A stretch of DNA of 64,000 nt from Neomoorella carbonis. GTDB taxonomy: Bacteria > Bacillota > DSM-521 > Neomoorellales > Neomoorellaceae. The position numbers were made by a program, and so were the translations under genes. A model generated the notes under the pieces. It did no database searches, was not told the DNA's origin, and worked only from the letters and a program-made list of their open reading frames with translations. Positions 7,679 to 16,750 of the stretch are shown here, piece by piece; position 1 is the first letter of the stretch, and each line of letters starts with the position of its first letter. The DNA is taken from the NCBI RefSeq assembly GCF_045278715.1, contig NZ_CP136420.1, positions 2,108,001 through 2,172,000 on the forward strand. Reading direction: 5' to 3'.

Positions 7679-7699
7679 TCATGAGGGGAGTTGGATAAA

Positions 7700-8836
7700 A
7701 TGCACCTGGCTACAGAGCTGGTCCAGCTGGGAGTGGGGTATGATAGTAAAACGGGAGCTATCAGTACGCCTATCTACCAGTCTGCTACCTTCCGTCACCC
7801 GGCCCTGGGACAGAGTACCGGTTTTGACTACAGCCGGACGGGCAACCCTACCCGCCAGGTCCTGGAAGAAGGCATAGCCGGGCTGGAGGGAGGCTGCCGC
7901 GCCCTGGCCTTTGCCTCCGGCATGGCCGCCATTACCGCCGTTCTCTGCCTTTTCCGGCCCGGCGACCACCTGCTAGTCTCTGAAGATCTGTACGGCGGTA
8001 CTTACCGGCTGCTCAACCAGGTAGCGGTTCCCTGGGGGCTGGAATTTTCCCTTGTAGACACCACTGATCTGGCTGCCCTGGCTGCTTCTATTAAAAACAA
8101 TACGAAGGGCATCTTCCTGGAGACGCCTACCAATCCCTTAATGAAAATCACCGACATTGCCGCCGTTGTCGCCCTGGCCCGCCAGCGGGGCCTGCTGACT
8201 ATTGTGGATAATACTTTTATGACCCCTTACCTGCAGCGACCCCTGGAACTGGGAGCGGACCTGGTGGTCCACAGCGCCACCAAATATTTGGGCGGCCACA
8301 ATGATGTAGTTATGGGGATAGCGATTGCCGCCCGGGAGGACCTCGGCGAAAAGCTGGCCTTTATCCAAAATACCATCGGCGCGATTCCCGGTCCCCAGGA
8401 TTGCTGGCTGGTAATCCGGGGCTTGAAAACCCTGGCCGTACGCCTGGAGCGGGCTCAGGCCAGCACTTTAGAGCTGGCCCGGTGGCTGGCCGAACACCCC
8501 CTGGTGACCAGGGTTTATTATCCGGGTCTACCCGATCATCCCGGTCACGAAATCTGTAAGAAACAGGCCAGCGGGTTTGGGGCCATGCTTTCCTTTGAGG
8601 TCAAGCATGCCGAACTGGTCGAGCAGATTTTACACCGCTTAAAAATTATTTCCTTTGCGGAAAGCCTGGGCGGGGTAGAAAGCCTGATCACTTTTCCGGA
8701 GCGCCAGACCCATGCCGAAATCCCTGCTGAGATGCGTCTTAAACTGGGCATCAATGATCGTTTATTACGTTTGTCAGTCGGACTGGAAGATTTAAACGAT
8801 CTCAAGGCCGACCTGGAGCAGGCCCTTGCCTGTTAA
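7700..8836 (+). CDS. Trans-sulfuration PLP enzyme (cystathionine gamma-synthase/lyase family), copy 1
   Basis: A 378-residue Cys/Met-metabolism PLP enzyme. Visible motifs are FDYSRTGNPTRQVLEEGIAG, the phosphate-binding FASGMAAI, DNTFMTPYLQRPLELGADLV, and the PLP lysine in SATKYLGGH. The family includes cystathionine gamma-synthase, cystathionine gamma-lyase and O-acylhomoserine sulfhydrylase, which cannot be told apart from sequence by eye. The SAM riboswitch makes methionine-direction chemistry (MetB-like) the better guess for the operon. Start ATG 7700 has GAGGGGAG 9 bases upstream; the TTG at 7691 touches that site. A second copy follows 100 bases downstream. Confidence 0.9.
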   Translation: MHLATELVQLGVGYDSKTGAISTPIYQSATFRHPALGQSTGFDYSRTGNPTRQVLEEGIAGLEGGCRALAFASGMAAITAVLCLFRPGDHLLVSEDLYGGTYRLLNQVAVPWGLEFSLVDTTDLAALAASIKNNTKGIFLETPTNPLMKITDIAAVVALARQRGLLTIVDNTFMTPYLQRPLELGADLVVHSATKYLGGHNDVVMGIAIAAREDLGEKLAFIQNTIGAIPGPQDCWLVIRGLKTLAVRLERAQASTLELARWLAEHPLVTRVYYPGLPDHPGHEICKKQASGFGAMLSFEVKHAELVEQILHRLKIISFAESLGGVESLITFPERQTHAEIPAEMRLKLGINDRLLRLSVGLEDLNDLKADLEQALAC

Positions 8837-8936
8837 TCCGCCGGCCAGGACGAAAAGGAAATCCTTTCTACCCTGGGCGGCGATTGAAATCAACGCCAGG
8901 CGAAGAAGGACTTTAAAGAAGAGGGGTAAACAAAGT

Positions 8937-10076
8937 ATGCAGAGGGGAACGCGACTGGTCCATCACCGCTTTTCTATGGATTCCGGCACCGGAGGGGTGA
9001 GTATCCCCATCCACCAGAGCGTGGTATTTGCCCAGGAGAGTCTTGAGCAACCGGGCGAATACGAATACACCCGTTCCGGCAATCCTACCCGGCGGGCCCT
9101 GGAAGAAGCCATCGCCGATCTCGAAGGAGGTAATTACGGCTTTGCTTTTGCTTCCGGCATGGCGGCCATCACGGCAGCCTTAAGCCTCTTTTCCGCCGGC
9201 GACCACCTCCTTGTCTCCCAGGATATCTACGGCGGCACCTACCGAGCCCTGACCAGGGTCTTCAAACGCTTTGGCCTGGAAATTACTTTTGTCGATACTA
9301 CGGACCTGGAGAAGGTAGCTGCCCAGATCCGCCCTTCTACCAAAGGGCTTTACCTCGAAACCCCTTCCAATCCGCTGATGAAAATTACCGATCTGGCCCG
9401 GGCCGCCGCCCTGGCCAGGGAGCACGGGCTCATAACCATAGCTGACAACACCTTTATGACGCCTTACCTGCAGCGACCCCTGGAACTGGGAATTGACGTG
9501 GTGGTCCACAGCGCTACCAAATACCTGGGCGGGCACAGCGACTGCCTGGCCGGCCTGGCAGTTACCAGGGATGCTGGCCTTGCCCGGGAACTGGCTTTGC
9601 TCCAGAATACCCTGGGAGCAGTGCTGGCACCCCACGAATGCTGGCTAATCCTGCGCGGTATTAAGACCTTAAAAGTACGCCTGGCCCAGCAGGAGCAAAC
9701 CGCCACGGCCCTGGCAACATGGCTGGCCGGGCACCCGCAAGTAAAGGCCGTTTATTATCCTGGCCTGGAAGGCCATCCTGGCCGGGAGGTTCATTTCCGG
9801 CAGGCCCTTGGCGCCGGAGGTGTATTCTCCTTCCGCCTGGCAACTTCAGAGCTGGCCCGCCAGGTAATCAATAAGGTGCGCCTGCCGATCATCGGCTCCA
9901 GCCTGGGCGCAGTAGAGAGCATCATTTCTCTGCCTGCTACCATGTCCCATGGTAGCCTCCCGGAAGAATTTAAAAAGCGCCTGGGGATTACCTCTGACCT
10001 GGTACGCCTGTCGGTAGGCCTGGAGGATGCCGCGGATCTTCAGGCCGACCTGGAGCAGGCGTTAAAATCCCCTTGA
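8937..10076 (+). CDS. Trans-sulfuration PLP enzyme (cystathionine gamma-synthase/lyase family), copy 2
   Basis: A 379-residue paralogue of the preceding gene, sharing long blocks such as FMTPYLQRPLELG and VVHSATKYLGGH with the PLP lysine. Start ATG 8937 follows GAGGGGTAA; the open frame extends upstream without a good ribosome site. Its N-terminus (MQRGTRLVHHRFSMD) differs from copy 1, and the two have clearly diverged, so they are old duplicates likely specialised, for example one for cystathionine formation and one for cleavage or sulfhydrylation. It is in the same transcript as copy 1, with no terminator between, and is followed by cysK. Confidence 0.88.
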   Translation: MQRGTRLVHHRFSMDSGTGGVSIPIHQSVVFAQESLEQPGEYEYTRSGNPTRRALEEAIADLEGGNYGFAFASGMAAITAALSLFSAGDHLLVSQDIYGGTYRALTRVFKRFGLEITFVDTTDLEKVAAQIRPSTKGLYLETPSNPLMKITDLARAAALAREHGLITIADNTFMTPYLQRPLELGIDVVVHSATKYLGGHSDCLAGLAVTRDAGLARELALLQNTLGAVLAPHECWLILRGIKTLKVRLAQQEQTATALATWLAGHPQVKAVYYPGLEGHPGREVHFRQALGAGGVFSFRLATSELARQVINKVRLPIIGSSLGAVESIISLPATMSHGSLPEEFKKRLGITSDLVRLSVGLEDAADLQADLEQALKSP

Positions 10077-10164
10077 TCTAAAGTATATTAAAATGATAAA
10101 ATTACTATGCCATTAATTCCGTGTATTTTGATTGGAAAAATACTTATCTAAGGAGAGGATTTTC

Positions 10165-11091
10165 ATGGAGCGCATTTACCAGAACATAATCGACCTCATC
10201 GGAGGAACGCCGCTGGTCAGGCTCAACCGCATTAACCAGACGGCGGCAGAAGTACTGGTGAAACTGGAACTGTTTAACCCCGGTGGCAGCGTCAAAGACC
10301 GGATTGCCCTGGCCATGATCGAAGACGCCGAAGCCAGGGGACTCCTGGATAAGGAGACGGTGATTATCGAACCGACCAGCGGCAATACGGGAATTGGCCT
10401 GGCGATGGTAGCGGCCGCCAAGGGGTACAAGCTAATCCTCACCATGCCGGAGACCATGAGCCTGGAGCGGCGCAAGCTTCTAAAGGGATACGGCGCCGAG
10501 CTGGTACTTACACCGGGGGCAGAAGGCATGAAAGGTGCCATCCGCCGGGCGGAAGAACTGGCAGCCAAATATCCCAAGGCTTTTATCCCCCAGCAGTTTG
10601 AAAACCCGGCCAACCCGGCTGTCCACCGCCGCACTACGGCAGAAGAAATTTACGCCGATACCGGCGGCCGGCTGGATGTCCTGGTCTGCGGGGTAGGGAC
10701 CGGCGGCACCATTACCGGTGCCGGTGAAGTGTTAAAGGAGCGCATTCCCGGGTTGCGGGTGGTGGCGGTGGAACCGGCCGCCTCGCCGGTCCTTTCCGGA
10801 GGTATGGCCGGACCCCACAAGATTCAGGGCATCGGAGCCGGTTTCGTACCGGAGGTTTTGAATATCGAGGTTTTCGACGAAATCATCCAGGTCAGCGATG
10901 AAGATGCCATTGAAACAGCCCGGCGCCTGGCCCGGGAAGAAGGAATGATGGTGGGCATCTCTTCCGGGGCCGCCTGTTACGCGGCACTGAGCCTCGCGGC
11001 CCGGCCGGAAAATGCCGGCAAGAGAATTCTGGCCGTGCTGCCGGATACCGGCGAGCGCTACCTGTCAACCTCCCTATTCCAGGACATTTAA
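10165..11091 (+). CDS. cysK: Cysteine synthase A
   Basis: A 308-residue O-acetylserine sulfhydrylase. It shows the CysK signatures IIDLIGGTPLVRLNRI, NPGGSVKDRIALAMI with the PLP lysine, PTSGNTGIGLAMVAAAKGY, and the phosphate loop GVGTGGTITGAGEVLKE. The start is ATG 10165 behind AAGGAGAGG. It makes cysteine from O-acetylserine and sulfide; a cystathionine beta-synthase-like (MccA) activity in reverse trans-sulfuration is possible given the two adjacent trans-sulfuration enzymes. The CODH gene follows after 23 bases, so the two are probably co-transcribed. Confidence 0.93.
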   Translation: MERIYQNIIDLIGGTPLVRLNRINQTAAEVLVKLELFNPGGSVKDRIALAMIEDAEARGLLDKETVIIEPTSGNTGIGLAMVAAAKGYKLILTMPETMSLERRKLLKGYGAELVLTPGAEGMKGAIRRAEELAAKYPKAFIPQQFENPANPAVHRRTTAEEIYADTGGRLDVLVCGVGTGGTITGAGEVLKERIPGLRVVAVEPAASPVLSGGMAGPHKIQGIGAGFVPEVLNIEVFDEIIQVSDEDAIETARRLAREEGMMVGISSGAACYAALSLAARPENAGKRILAVLPDTGERYLSTSLFQDI

Positions 11092-11114
11092 ACTTTGCAG
11101 AAAGGGTCTTGTCC

Positions 11115-13082
11115 ATGAAGTACCAGTATCCCCAATTAAATGCCGAAATGCCGGACCGGGAAGACGTCCTGAACCTGACCCCCAACCCGGCCAGCAAAGA
11201 CCTGCTGCAGCACCTGCACCAGCAGGGGGTGGAAACCTGGCTGGACCGTTATGAGGCCCAGCAGCCCATGTGCGGTTTCGGCCTTCGGGGACTCTGCTGC
11301 CGCATGTGCCAGTGGGGGCCCTGCCGGCTCAGTGACAAACGCCCCCGGGGCATTTGCGGCCGGGATATGAGCACCGTCATTATGGCCAACCTGGTGCGGG
11401 CACTGGTGGCCGGCATGGCGGCACACGGCCGGCACGCCCATGAAGTTATCCTGGCGGTGATGGCGGCGGCGGAGGGTAAGGCCAACCTTCCCCTCAAAGG
11501 GGAAGAACGGGTGTGGGACTTGGCCCGGCGGCTGGGGCTTCAAACACAAGGGCGAAAGCCGGAGGAAGTAGCCCGGGAGGTGGCCCAGGTGCTGCTGGAC
11601 GACCTGGGCCGGATGACCATGGGCCCCTTGCGCACCCTGGAAGCTTACGCCCCGGCGGAAAGGCTGGAGACCTGGCGAACCCTCGGCGTGCTGCCGCGTT
11701 CGGCCGCCTATGAGATCATGGAAACCCTGCACATGACCACCCTGGGCGGTACCAGTGATTGGATGTCACTGGCGGAACAGGAACTCCGCTCCGCCCTGGC
11801 ATACTGTTACAGCACCCTGTTCGGCAGCTCTCTGGCTACCGAGATGCTGTTCGGCATCCCCCGGCCCAAACTGGCCACGGTGAATTACGGCATCCTGCGG
11901 GAAGACCACGTTAACATCCTGGTGCACGGCCACTCCCCCGTGATGGTGGAAAAAATCTTGGAGAAAATAGCCACCGCGGAAATCCAGGGTTTGGCTAAGA
12001 GCCTGGGGGCCAAAGGCATCGTGGTTGGCGGCATGTGCTGCACCGGCGACGAATTGCTGGCACGCTACGGCATCCCCACCGTAACCAATATTATGGGCCA
12101 GGAACTGGCCCTGGGCACCGGGGCGGTGGATGCGGTGGTGGTGGACATGCAATGCGTTATTCCCGGCATGAAGATCATCGCCGACTGCTTCGGCACCCAG
12201 GTGATCACCACCTGCAACTCCAACCGCATCCCCGGGGCGGTGCACATTCCCTTTGACGCGGAGCGGCCGGAAACTCTGGAGGAAGATGCCCTAAAAGTTG
12301 CACGGCTGGCGGTAGAAGCTTTTGCCCGCCGGGACCGCAGTAAAATTCGTATCCCCAGGGTCACTAGCAGAGCTATGGTTGGCTGGAGTTACGAAGCCAT
12401 CGTCGATACATTTGACGGTATTACAGGTTTGCTTAACCTCCTGCGGGAAGGAAAAATTAAAGGTATTGCTACAGTGGTAGGCTGCAATACCCCGAAGGTC
12501 CCGTATGAATATAATCACGTAACGGTGGTCCGGCGCCTCATCGAGGCTGACATCCTGGTCACCACCACCGGATGCTGTTCTCACGCTCTTTTAAATGCCG
12601 GACTTTGTGACCCGGAGGCGGCAGACCTGGCCGGTGCCGGCCTCAAGGAAGTATGCCGTACCAGGAGCATCCCGCCGGTTCTGGCAGTAGGTGGGTGTGT
12701 AGATAATACTCGCACTTTGCGCTTGTTTATCGATCTGGCAGCAGCAGCTGGTGTAGCCGTCAAACAAATGCCCTTTGTCTTCGTCGGCCCGGAACCCGGC
12801 AACGAAAAGACGGTTGGGCAGGGGGTTACTTTCCTGGCCCACGGGGTATCCAACGTCATCGGCTTTCCCGGGCCTATCCCCGTCCCCCAGCCGCGGCCCA
12901 AAGAGGGGGCGGCACCCGATGAATATGAGCGCGGTAGCAACGAAGTAGCCGACTTTTTTGCCGGTGACGGCCTGTTTGCAAAGGTGGGGGCGCGGATTTA
13001 TACCGAGCCTTACCCGAAGCTGGCTGCCCAGACCATCCGGTTGTTGATTCGTCGCCAGCGCCTGGGCCTGGGGTGGCGGTAA
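11115..13082 (+). CDS. cooS: Anaerobic Ni-Fe-S carbon monoxide dehydrogenase catalytic subunit
   Basis: A 655-residue CooS-type CODH. The D- and B-cluster cysteines are C53, C61, C62, C65, C70 and C81 (CGFGLRGLCCRMCQWGPC, then GICG). The C-cluster ligands are also present: His in LVHGHSPVM, Cys in GGMCCTGDE, VDMQCVIPG, VVGCNTPKV, TTGCCSHAL and GGCVDNTR. So a functional Ni-4Fe-4S active site for CO/CO2 interconversion is expected. It lacks the acetyl-CoA synthase partner, ferredoxin CooF and nickel chaperone CooC nearby. It lies instead between cysK and an ABC importer. Start ATG 11115 has AAAGGG upstream. Confidence 0.94.
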   Translation: MKYQYPQLNAEMPDREDVLNLTPNPASKDLLQHLHQQGVETWLDRYEAQQPMCGFGLRGLCCRMCQWGPCRLSDKRPRGICGRDMSTVIMANLVRALVAGMAAHGRHAHEVILAVMAAAEGKANLPLKGEERVWDLARRLGLQTQGRKPEEVAREVAQVLLDDLGRMTMGPLRTLEAYAPAERLETWRTLGVLPRSAAYEIMETLHMTTLGGTSDWMSLAEQELRSALAYCYSTLFGSSLATEMLFGIPRPKLATVNYGILREDHVNILVHGHSPVMVEKILEKIATAEIQGLAKSLGAKGIVVGGMCCTGDELLARYGIPTVTNIMGQELALGTGAVDAVVVDMQCVIPGMKIIADCFGTQVITTCNSNRIPGAVHIPFDAERPETLEEDALKVARLAVEAFARRDRSKIRIPRVTSRAMVGWSYEAIVDTFDGITGLLNLLREGKIKGIATVVGCNTPKVPYEYNHVTVVRRLIEADILVTTTGCCSHALLNAGLCDPEAADLAGAGLKEVCRTRSIPPVLAVGGCVDNTRTLRLFIDLAAAAGVAVKQMPFVFVGPEPGNEKTVGQGVTFLAHGVSNVIGFPGPIPVPQPRPKEGAAPDEYERGSNEVADFFAGDGLFAKVGARIYTEPYPKLAAQTIRLLIRRQRLGLGWR

Positions 13083-13153
13083 CCGGCCAATAAACCGGTC
13101 GGCAGTTGGAGGATATAACGGCTGCAACGAACGAAGGGAGCGGAGCGAAGATT

Positions 13154-14152
13154 ATGGGAGGCAGAAAAATCATCCTCCTGTTGCTGGTATTATTACTGGT
13201 AGCCGGCCTGGTGACCGGTTGTGGAGGCAACAAGCCGGACACGGCCCAGGGCCAAAAACCGACGATTAAAATAGGCTACTTGCCCATTACCCATTCCCTG
13301 CCACTTTTAGTAGCGGAGGCCAAGAATAAAGCCGGTTTTCAAAATTTCCAACTGGAACTGGTCAAATTCGGCTCCTGGCCGGACCTGACCGAAGCCCTCA
13401 ATTCCGGCCAGATTCAGGGTGCCATCACCATGCTGGAGCTGGCTCTGGTGAGCAAAGGGAAAGGTATTCCTACCGAAGTGGTGCTGTTAAGCCACAGGAA
13501 CGGCGATGTCCTGGTAGCGGATCCGTCCATTGGCGAGGTTAAGGACCTGAAAGGGAAAAAGGTAGCCATCCCGCACCGCCTGTCCGGCCACAACATCCTC
13601 CTCCATCAAGCCCTCCAAAAGGCCGGCCTGGCTTATGAGGACGTGGAAAAGGTAGAGATGGCCCCGCCGGAAATGCCGGCTGCCCTGGCCCGGGGGGAAG
13701 TGGCAGCGTACATTGTCGCTGAACCCTTCGGCGCCCAGTCGGTGGTGGCGGGAAAGGCCCGGGTGTTGAAACGAGCCCAGGACATTATCCCTGATTGGGC
13801 CTGCTGCGGGCTGGTGCTCAACCCCCGGCTGACCCGGGATAATCCTGCCGCCGTCCAGGAGCTGGTAAGCCGCCTGGTGGAAGCCGGCCGCTACATCATG
13901 ACCAATAAAGCCGGCGCCATCGCCATTGCCCAGCAATACATGCCCGTATCCAAGGAGACCTGGGAGCAATCCCTGGAGTGGATCGACTACGATAATCTGC
14001 TACCGGCAGTATCCGACCTGGATCTTATCCAGCAAAACCTACGGGAAATCCCCTGGGACGGTCACCCGGGGCGCCTGTTACCATCTGAAATCAAAGTGGA
14101 AGAGATGGTCAACGACCGGTTTGCCCGGCAGGCCGCCGGAGGAGTGAAGTAG
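13154..14152 (+). CDS. ABC transporter substrate-binding lipoprotein (nitrate/sulfonate/taurine type)
   Basis: A 332-residue binding protein of the SsuA/TauA/NMT1 superfamily. The lipobox VTGC follows a hydrophobic signal; the mature start is KIGYLPITHSLPLLVAEAK. Later motifs are LNSGQIQGAITMLELALV, GKKVAIPHRLSGHNILL and AYIVAEPFGAQ. A WACCGLVLN stretch carries adjacent cysteines. I choose ATG 13154 because a signal peptide begins there and GGAGCG precedes it. The ligand is unknown; relatives carry aliphatic sulfonates, nitrate, bicarbonate or thiamine precursors. It is in one operon with the permease and ATPase and follows cooS by about 70 bases. Confidence 0.88.
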   Translation: MGGRKIILLLLVLLLVAGLVTGCGGNKPDTAQGQKPTIKIGYLPITHSLPLLVAEAKNKAGFQNFQLELVKFGSWPDLTEALNSGQIQGAITMLELALVSKGKGIPTEVVLLSHRNGDVLVADPSIGEVKDLKGKKVAIPHRLSGHNILLHQALQKAGLAYEDVEKVEMAPPEMPAALARGEVAAYIVAEPFGAQSVVAGKARVLKRAQDIIPDWACCGLVLNPRLTRDNPAAVQELVSRLVEAGRYIMTNKAGAIAIAQQYMPVSKETWEQSLEWIDYDNLLPAVSDLDLIQQNLREIPWDGHPGRLLPSEIKVEEMVNDRFARQAAGGVK

Positions 14153-14153
14153 A

Positions 14154-14915
14154 TTGACACGCCTCGAACGCTTTTTGCTGCCGCTGGCCGGCCCGGCAGC
14201 CGCCATAATCATCTGGCAGGCAGTGGCCTGGTCCGGCATCTATCCCAGGTACCTTTTCCCCTGGCCGGCGGATGTGGTGCTGGGCCTGTCCCAGCAAATC
14301 AAAAACGGTGCTCTCTGGGAACATATCGGTGTCAGCCTGTACCGTTTCTCCGGGGGCTATCTAGCCGCCGCGGCAACAGGTGTGCCCCTGGGGCTCCTGC
14401 TGGGCTGGTCGCGGCGGCTGTGGGCTGCTGCTGACCCGCTGGTGCAGGTGCTGCGACCGATATCCCCCATCGCTTGGTTGCCGCTGGTCACCCTGTGGTT
14501 CGGTATCGGCGATCTGCCGGCTATGGTCATCATTTTCATGGCCGCCTTCTACCCCATCCTGCTGGGCACCGTAACGGCGGTCAAAAATGTTGACCCGGTG
14601 TACCTGAAGGTGGCCCAGAACTTCGGTGCCCCCGGGCGCCACATCCTGTGGCGGGTTGTCATTCCGGCCGCCTTCCCTTACATTACCATGGGCCTGCACA
14701 TCGCCCTGGGTACTGCCTGGGTGTTCCTGGTAGCGGGGGAAATGATGGGGGTTAGATCGGGACTGGGTTTTCTCATTATTGATGCCCGCAACAGCATGGA
14801 AACCGGACTGGTGGTGGCCGCCATGCTAATTATCGGCCTGCTGGGTCTCACCATTGACCGAATGTTTGCCTGGCTGGAGGGAAAGGCCCACCGCCGCTGG
14901 GGCGCAGCGCGATAG
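14154..14915 (+). CDS. ABC transporter permease (SsuC/TauC type)
   Basis: A 253-residue inner-membrane permease with about six spans and the family coupling loop VAQNFGAPGRHILWRVVIPAA. It starts at TTG 14154, one base after the stop of the binding protein, with GGAGGAG upstream. It pairs with the neighbouring binding protein and ATPase. Substrate unknown. Confidence 0.9.
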   Translation: MTRLERFLLPLAGPAAAIIIWQAVAWSGIYPRYLFPWPADVVLGLSQQIKNGALWEHIGVSLYRFSGGYLAAAATGVPLGLLLGWSRRLWAAADPLVQVLRPISPIAWLPLVTLWFGIGDLPAMVIIFMAAFYPILLGTVTAVKNVDPVYLKVAQNFGAPGRHILWRVVIPAAFPYITMGLHIALGTAWVFLVAGEMMGVRSGLGFLIIDARNSMETGLVVAAMLIIGLLGLTIDRMFAWLEGKAHRRWGAAR

Positions 14916-14927
14916 GAGGTAAGGGAT

Positions 14928-15710
14928 TTGGCAGCAGTAAAGATCGATGTCCAGCATATAAACAAGGCCTACACCGACAGTAAGGGGCAACGCCGTCCGG
15001 TACTGGTTGACATCCAACTTCAGGTGCAGGACGGCGAATTTCTCTGCCTGCTGGGTCCCAGCGGATGCGGTAAAAGCACCCTGTTAAGCATCATGGCCGG
15101 GTTTGAACGGTCCGACCAGGGTCAGGTGCTGATTGACGGGCGGCCGGTAACCGGCCCGAACCCTCGTTACATCACCATTTTTCAGAACTACGGCCTGTTT
15201 CCATGGCGCACGGTGCTGGGCAACGTGGAATACGGCCTGGAGGTAAAAGGGGTGCCCGCCCCCCAGCGGCGCGCCACAGCTATAGAGTATATTCGCCTGG
15301 TAAAACTGGAATCCTTTGCTTACCACCACCCGCACCAGCTATCCGGGGGCATGCAGCAGCGGGTAGCCCTCGCTCGAGCATTAGCGGTAGACCCCGATGT
15401 TATTTTTATGGATGAACCGTTTGGCGCGCTGGATGCCATCACCCGCATCCAAATGCAAGAGGAATTGGTGCGTATCTGGCAGGAAAAACAAAAGACCATC
15501 GTCTTCGTCACCCACGATATTGACGAGGCGGTCTTCCTGGCGGACCGGGTCGTACTTTTTACCGCCCACCCGGGCCGGATTAAAAATATAATCCCTGTTG
15601 ATATCAGCCGGCCCCGGGATCGCAGCCGCTCAGATTTTGCTGACCTGCGGGACCAGATCTTCACTGCCTTCCAGATGAAACACCGGGAAGAATTGGAATA
15701 CTATATCTGA
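14928..15710 (+). CDS. ABC transporter ATP-binding protein (SsuB/TauB type)
   Basis: A 260-residue ATPase with Walker A GPSGCGKST, signature LSGGMQQR, Walker B VIFMDEPFGALD and the H-loop FVTHDIDEAVFLADR. It starts at TTG 14928 behind AGGAGGT. It completes the importer that begins with the binding protein at 13154, and a bidirectional terminator follows. The motif YITIFQNYGLFPWRTVLGNV is typical of nitrate/sulfonate/taurine-type ATPases. Confidence 0.92.
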   Translation: MAAVKIDVQHINKAYTDSKGQRRPVLVDIQLQVQDGEFLCLLGPSGCGKSTLLSIMAGFERSDQGQVLIDGRPVTGPNPRYITIFQNYGLFPWRTVLGNVEYGLEVKGVPAPQRRATAIEYIRLVKLESFAYHHPHQLSGGMQQRVALARALAVDPDVIFMDEPFGALDAITRIQMQEELVRIWQEKQKTIVFVTHDIDEAVFLADRVVLFTAHPGRIKNIIPVDISRPRDRSRSDFADLRDQIFTAFQMKHREELEYYI

Positions 15711-15746
15711 ACGCCTGTAATGTGGTATACCGGTGCACTTAAGATG

Positions 15747-15776
15747 AAAGGCTCCGTCCATGGTGGCGGAGCCTTT
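15747..15776. terminator. Bidirectional intrinsic terminator
   Basis: AAAGGCTCCG/CGGAGCCTTT perfect stem with a ten-base loop. It lies between the convergent ABC ATPase and the DUF1540 gene and can serve both. Confidence 0.75.
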
Positions 15777-15781
15777 AACAC

Positions 15782-15952
15782 TTACTTTTTCATGGTAATA
15801 GTATGTCGGGGGACAAAAGTTCCACATGCCGTATCGTCGGATACAGTAATCATGTGATCCATAGCTGTCGGGCGAACCTGGATGCTGGATGCCTTGCACT
15901 CGCTTCCTTCCTGGTAAAGGCAGTCGTCTACCGAGCACTTGATACGGGGCAC
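15782..15952 (-). CDS. DUF1540 small cysteine-rich protein
   Basis: A 56-residue protein starting at GTG 15952 behind GAGGAGGTGAT. The DUF1540 pattern is visible: IKCSVDDCLYQEGSECKAS near the N-terminus and TACGTFVP near the end, a set of four cysteines that probably binds a metal. Family members are small proteins of clostridia and bacilli with no known function. It is about 100 bases downstream of the last iron-cluster gene on the same strand and may be its last gene. Confidence 0.8.
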   Translation of the reverse strand: MPRIKCSVDDCLYQEGSECKASSIQVRPTAMDHMITVSDDTACGTFVPRHTITMKK

Positions 15953-16055
15953 TTCTATCACCTCCTCTGCTAGAAATAGGATGCCCCTTAAAGGTCGATT
16001 TATGCACAAAAATACCAGTCTGCTCTGGAAGAAAGCAGCTACCCCCGGTAAAAAG

Positions 16056-16736
16056 TCAGCCTGCCCTATCCAGTACATCACCTTTTCTAAAGCCGGCTAC
16101 CCGTCCATGCTCGAGAATAAGGCACCTCCCGGCTAGGTCGGCAACTTCCGGATCGTGGGTAACCATGATAATGGTGTGACCCTCCCGGTGCAGCTCCTGG
16201 AAGAGCTTCAGGACAATATGCTCATTAGCTTCGTCTAAATTTCCCGTCGGTTCATCGGCCAGGATCAGCATGGGGTAATTGATAAGCGCGCGGGCAATAC
16301 ATACCCGCTGCTGCTCCCCGCCCGAGAGCTGGCTGGGCAGGTGCCGGGCCCGTTCTTTTAAGCCTACCCGCTCCAGGGCTGCCATGGCTTCCTTTTCGTC
16401 GGGTAGGCTATGATAGTACTGGGCTACCATTACGTTTTCCAGGGCTGTTAAGTAAGGGATAAGATGAAACTGCTGGAAGACCAGGCCAATTTTATCGCGA
16501 CGAATAGCAGTCAGTTCTCTGGAATTCAGGGTGGAAATATCGACGCCATCCAGGATAACCGAACCATGGGTCGCCTTATCCATACAGCCGATGATGTTCA
16601 TCAGCGTGGTCTTTCCGGAGCCGGACGGCCCCATAATAGCCAGCCACTCACCCCGCTCGACTGTTAAGTCTATATCCTGGAGGGCCTTAACGGTACCATA
16701 AATTTTAGATACGCCCCGTAATTCTAGTAAACTCAT
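16056..16736 (-). CDS. ABC transporter ATP-binding protein of the FtsX-type iron import cluster
   Basis: A 226-residue MacB/LolD-like ATPase: Walker A GPSGSGKTT, IGLVFQQFHLIPYLTALENV, signature LSGGEQQR, Walker B LILADEPTGNLD. Start ATG 16736 follows GGAGG at an 8-base spacing. It pairs with the two FtsX-like permeases just upstream in the operon. In the FetABCDEF and C. jejuni p19 loci the equivalent ABC system works with Ftr1 and P19 in iron uptake, so it probably supports iron delivery rather than macrolide export. Confidence 0.9.
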   Translation of the reverse strand: MSLLELRGVSKIYGTVKALQDIDLTVERGEWLAIMGPSGSGKTTLMNIIGCMDKATHGSVILDGVDISTLNSRELTAIRRDKIGLVFQQFHLIPYLTALENVMVAQYYHSLPDEKEAMAALERVGLKERARHLPSQLSGGEQQRVCIARALINYPMLILADEPTGNLDEANEHIVLKLFQELHREGHTIIMVTHDPEVADLAGRCLILEHGRVAGFRKGDVLDRAG

Positions 16737-16750
16737 GCCATTATCCTCCT

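Noticed and set aside
12591..13127. A 178-codon minus-strand frame opposite the 3' end of cooS.
   Set aside because: CooS ligands are intact on the plus strand; no promoter or ribosome site for the antisense frame.
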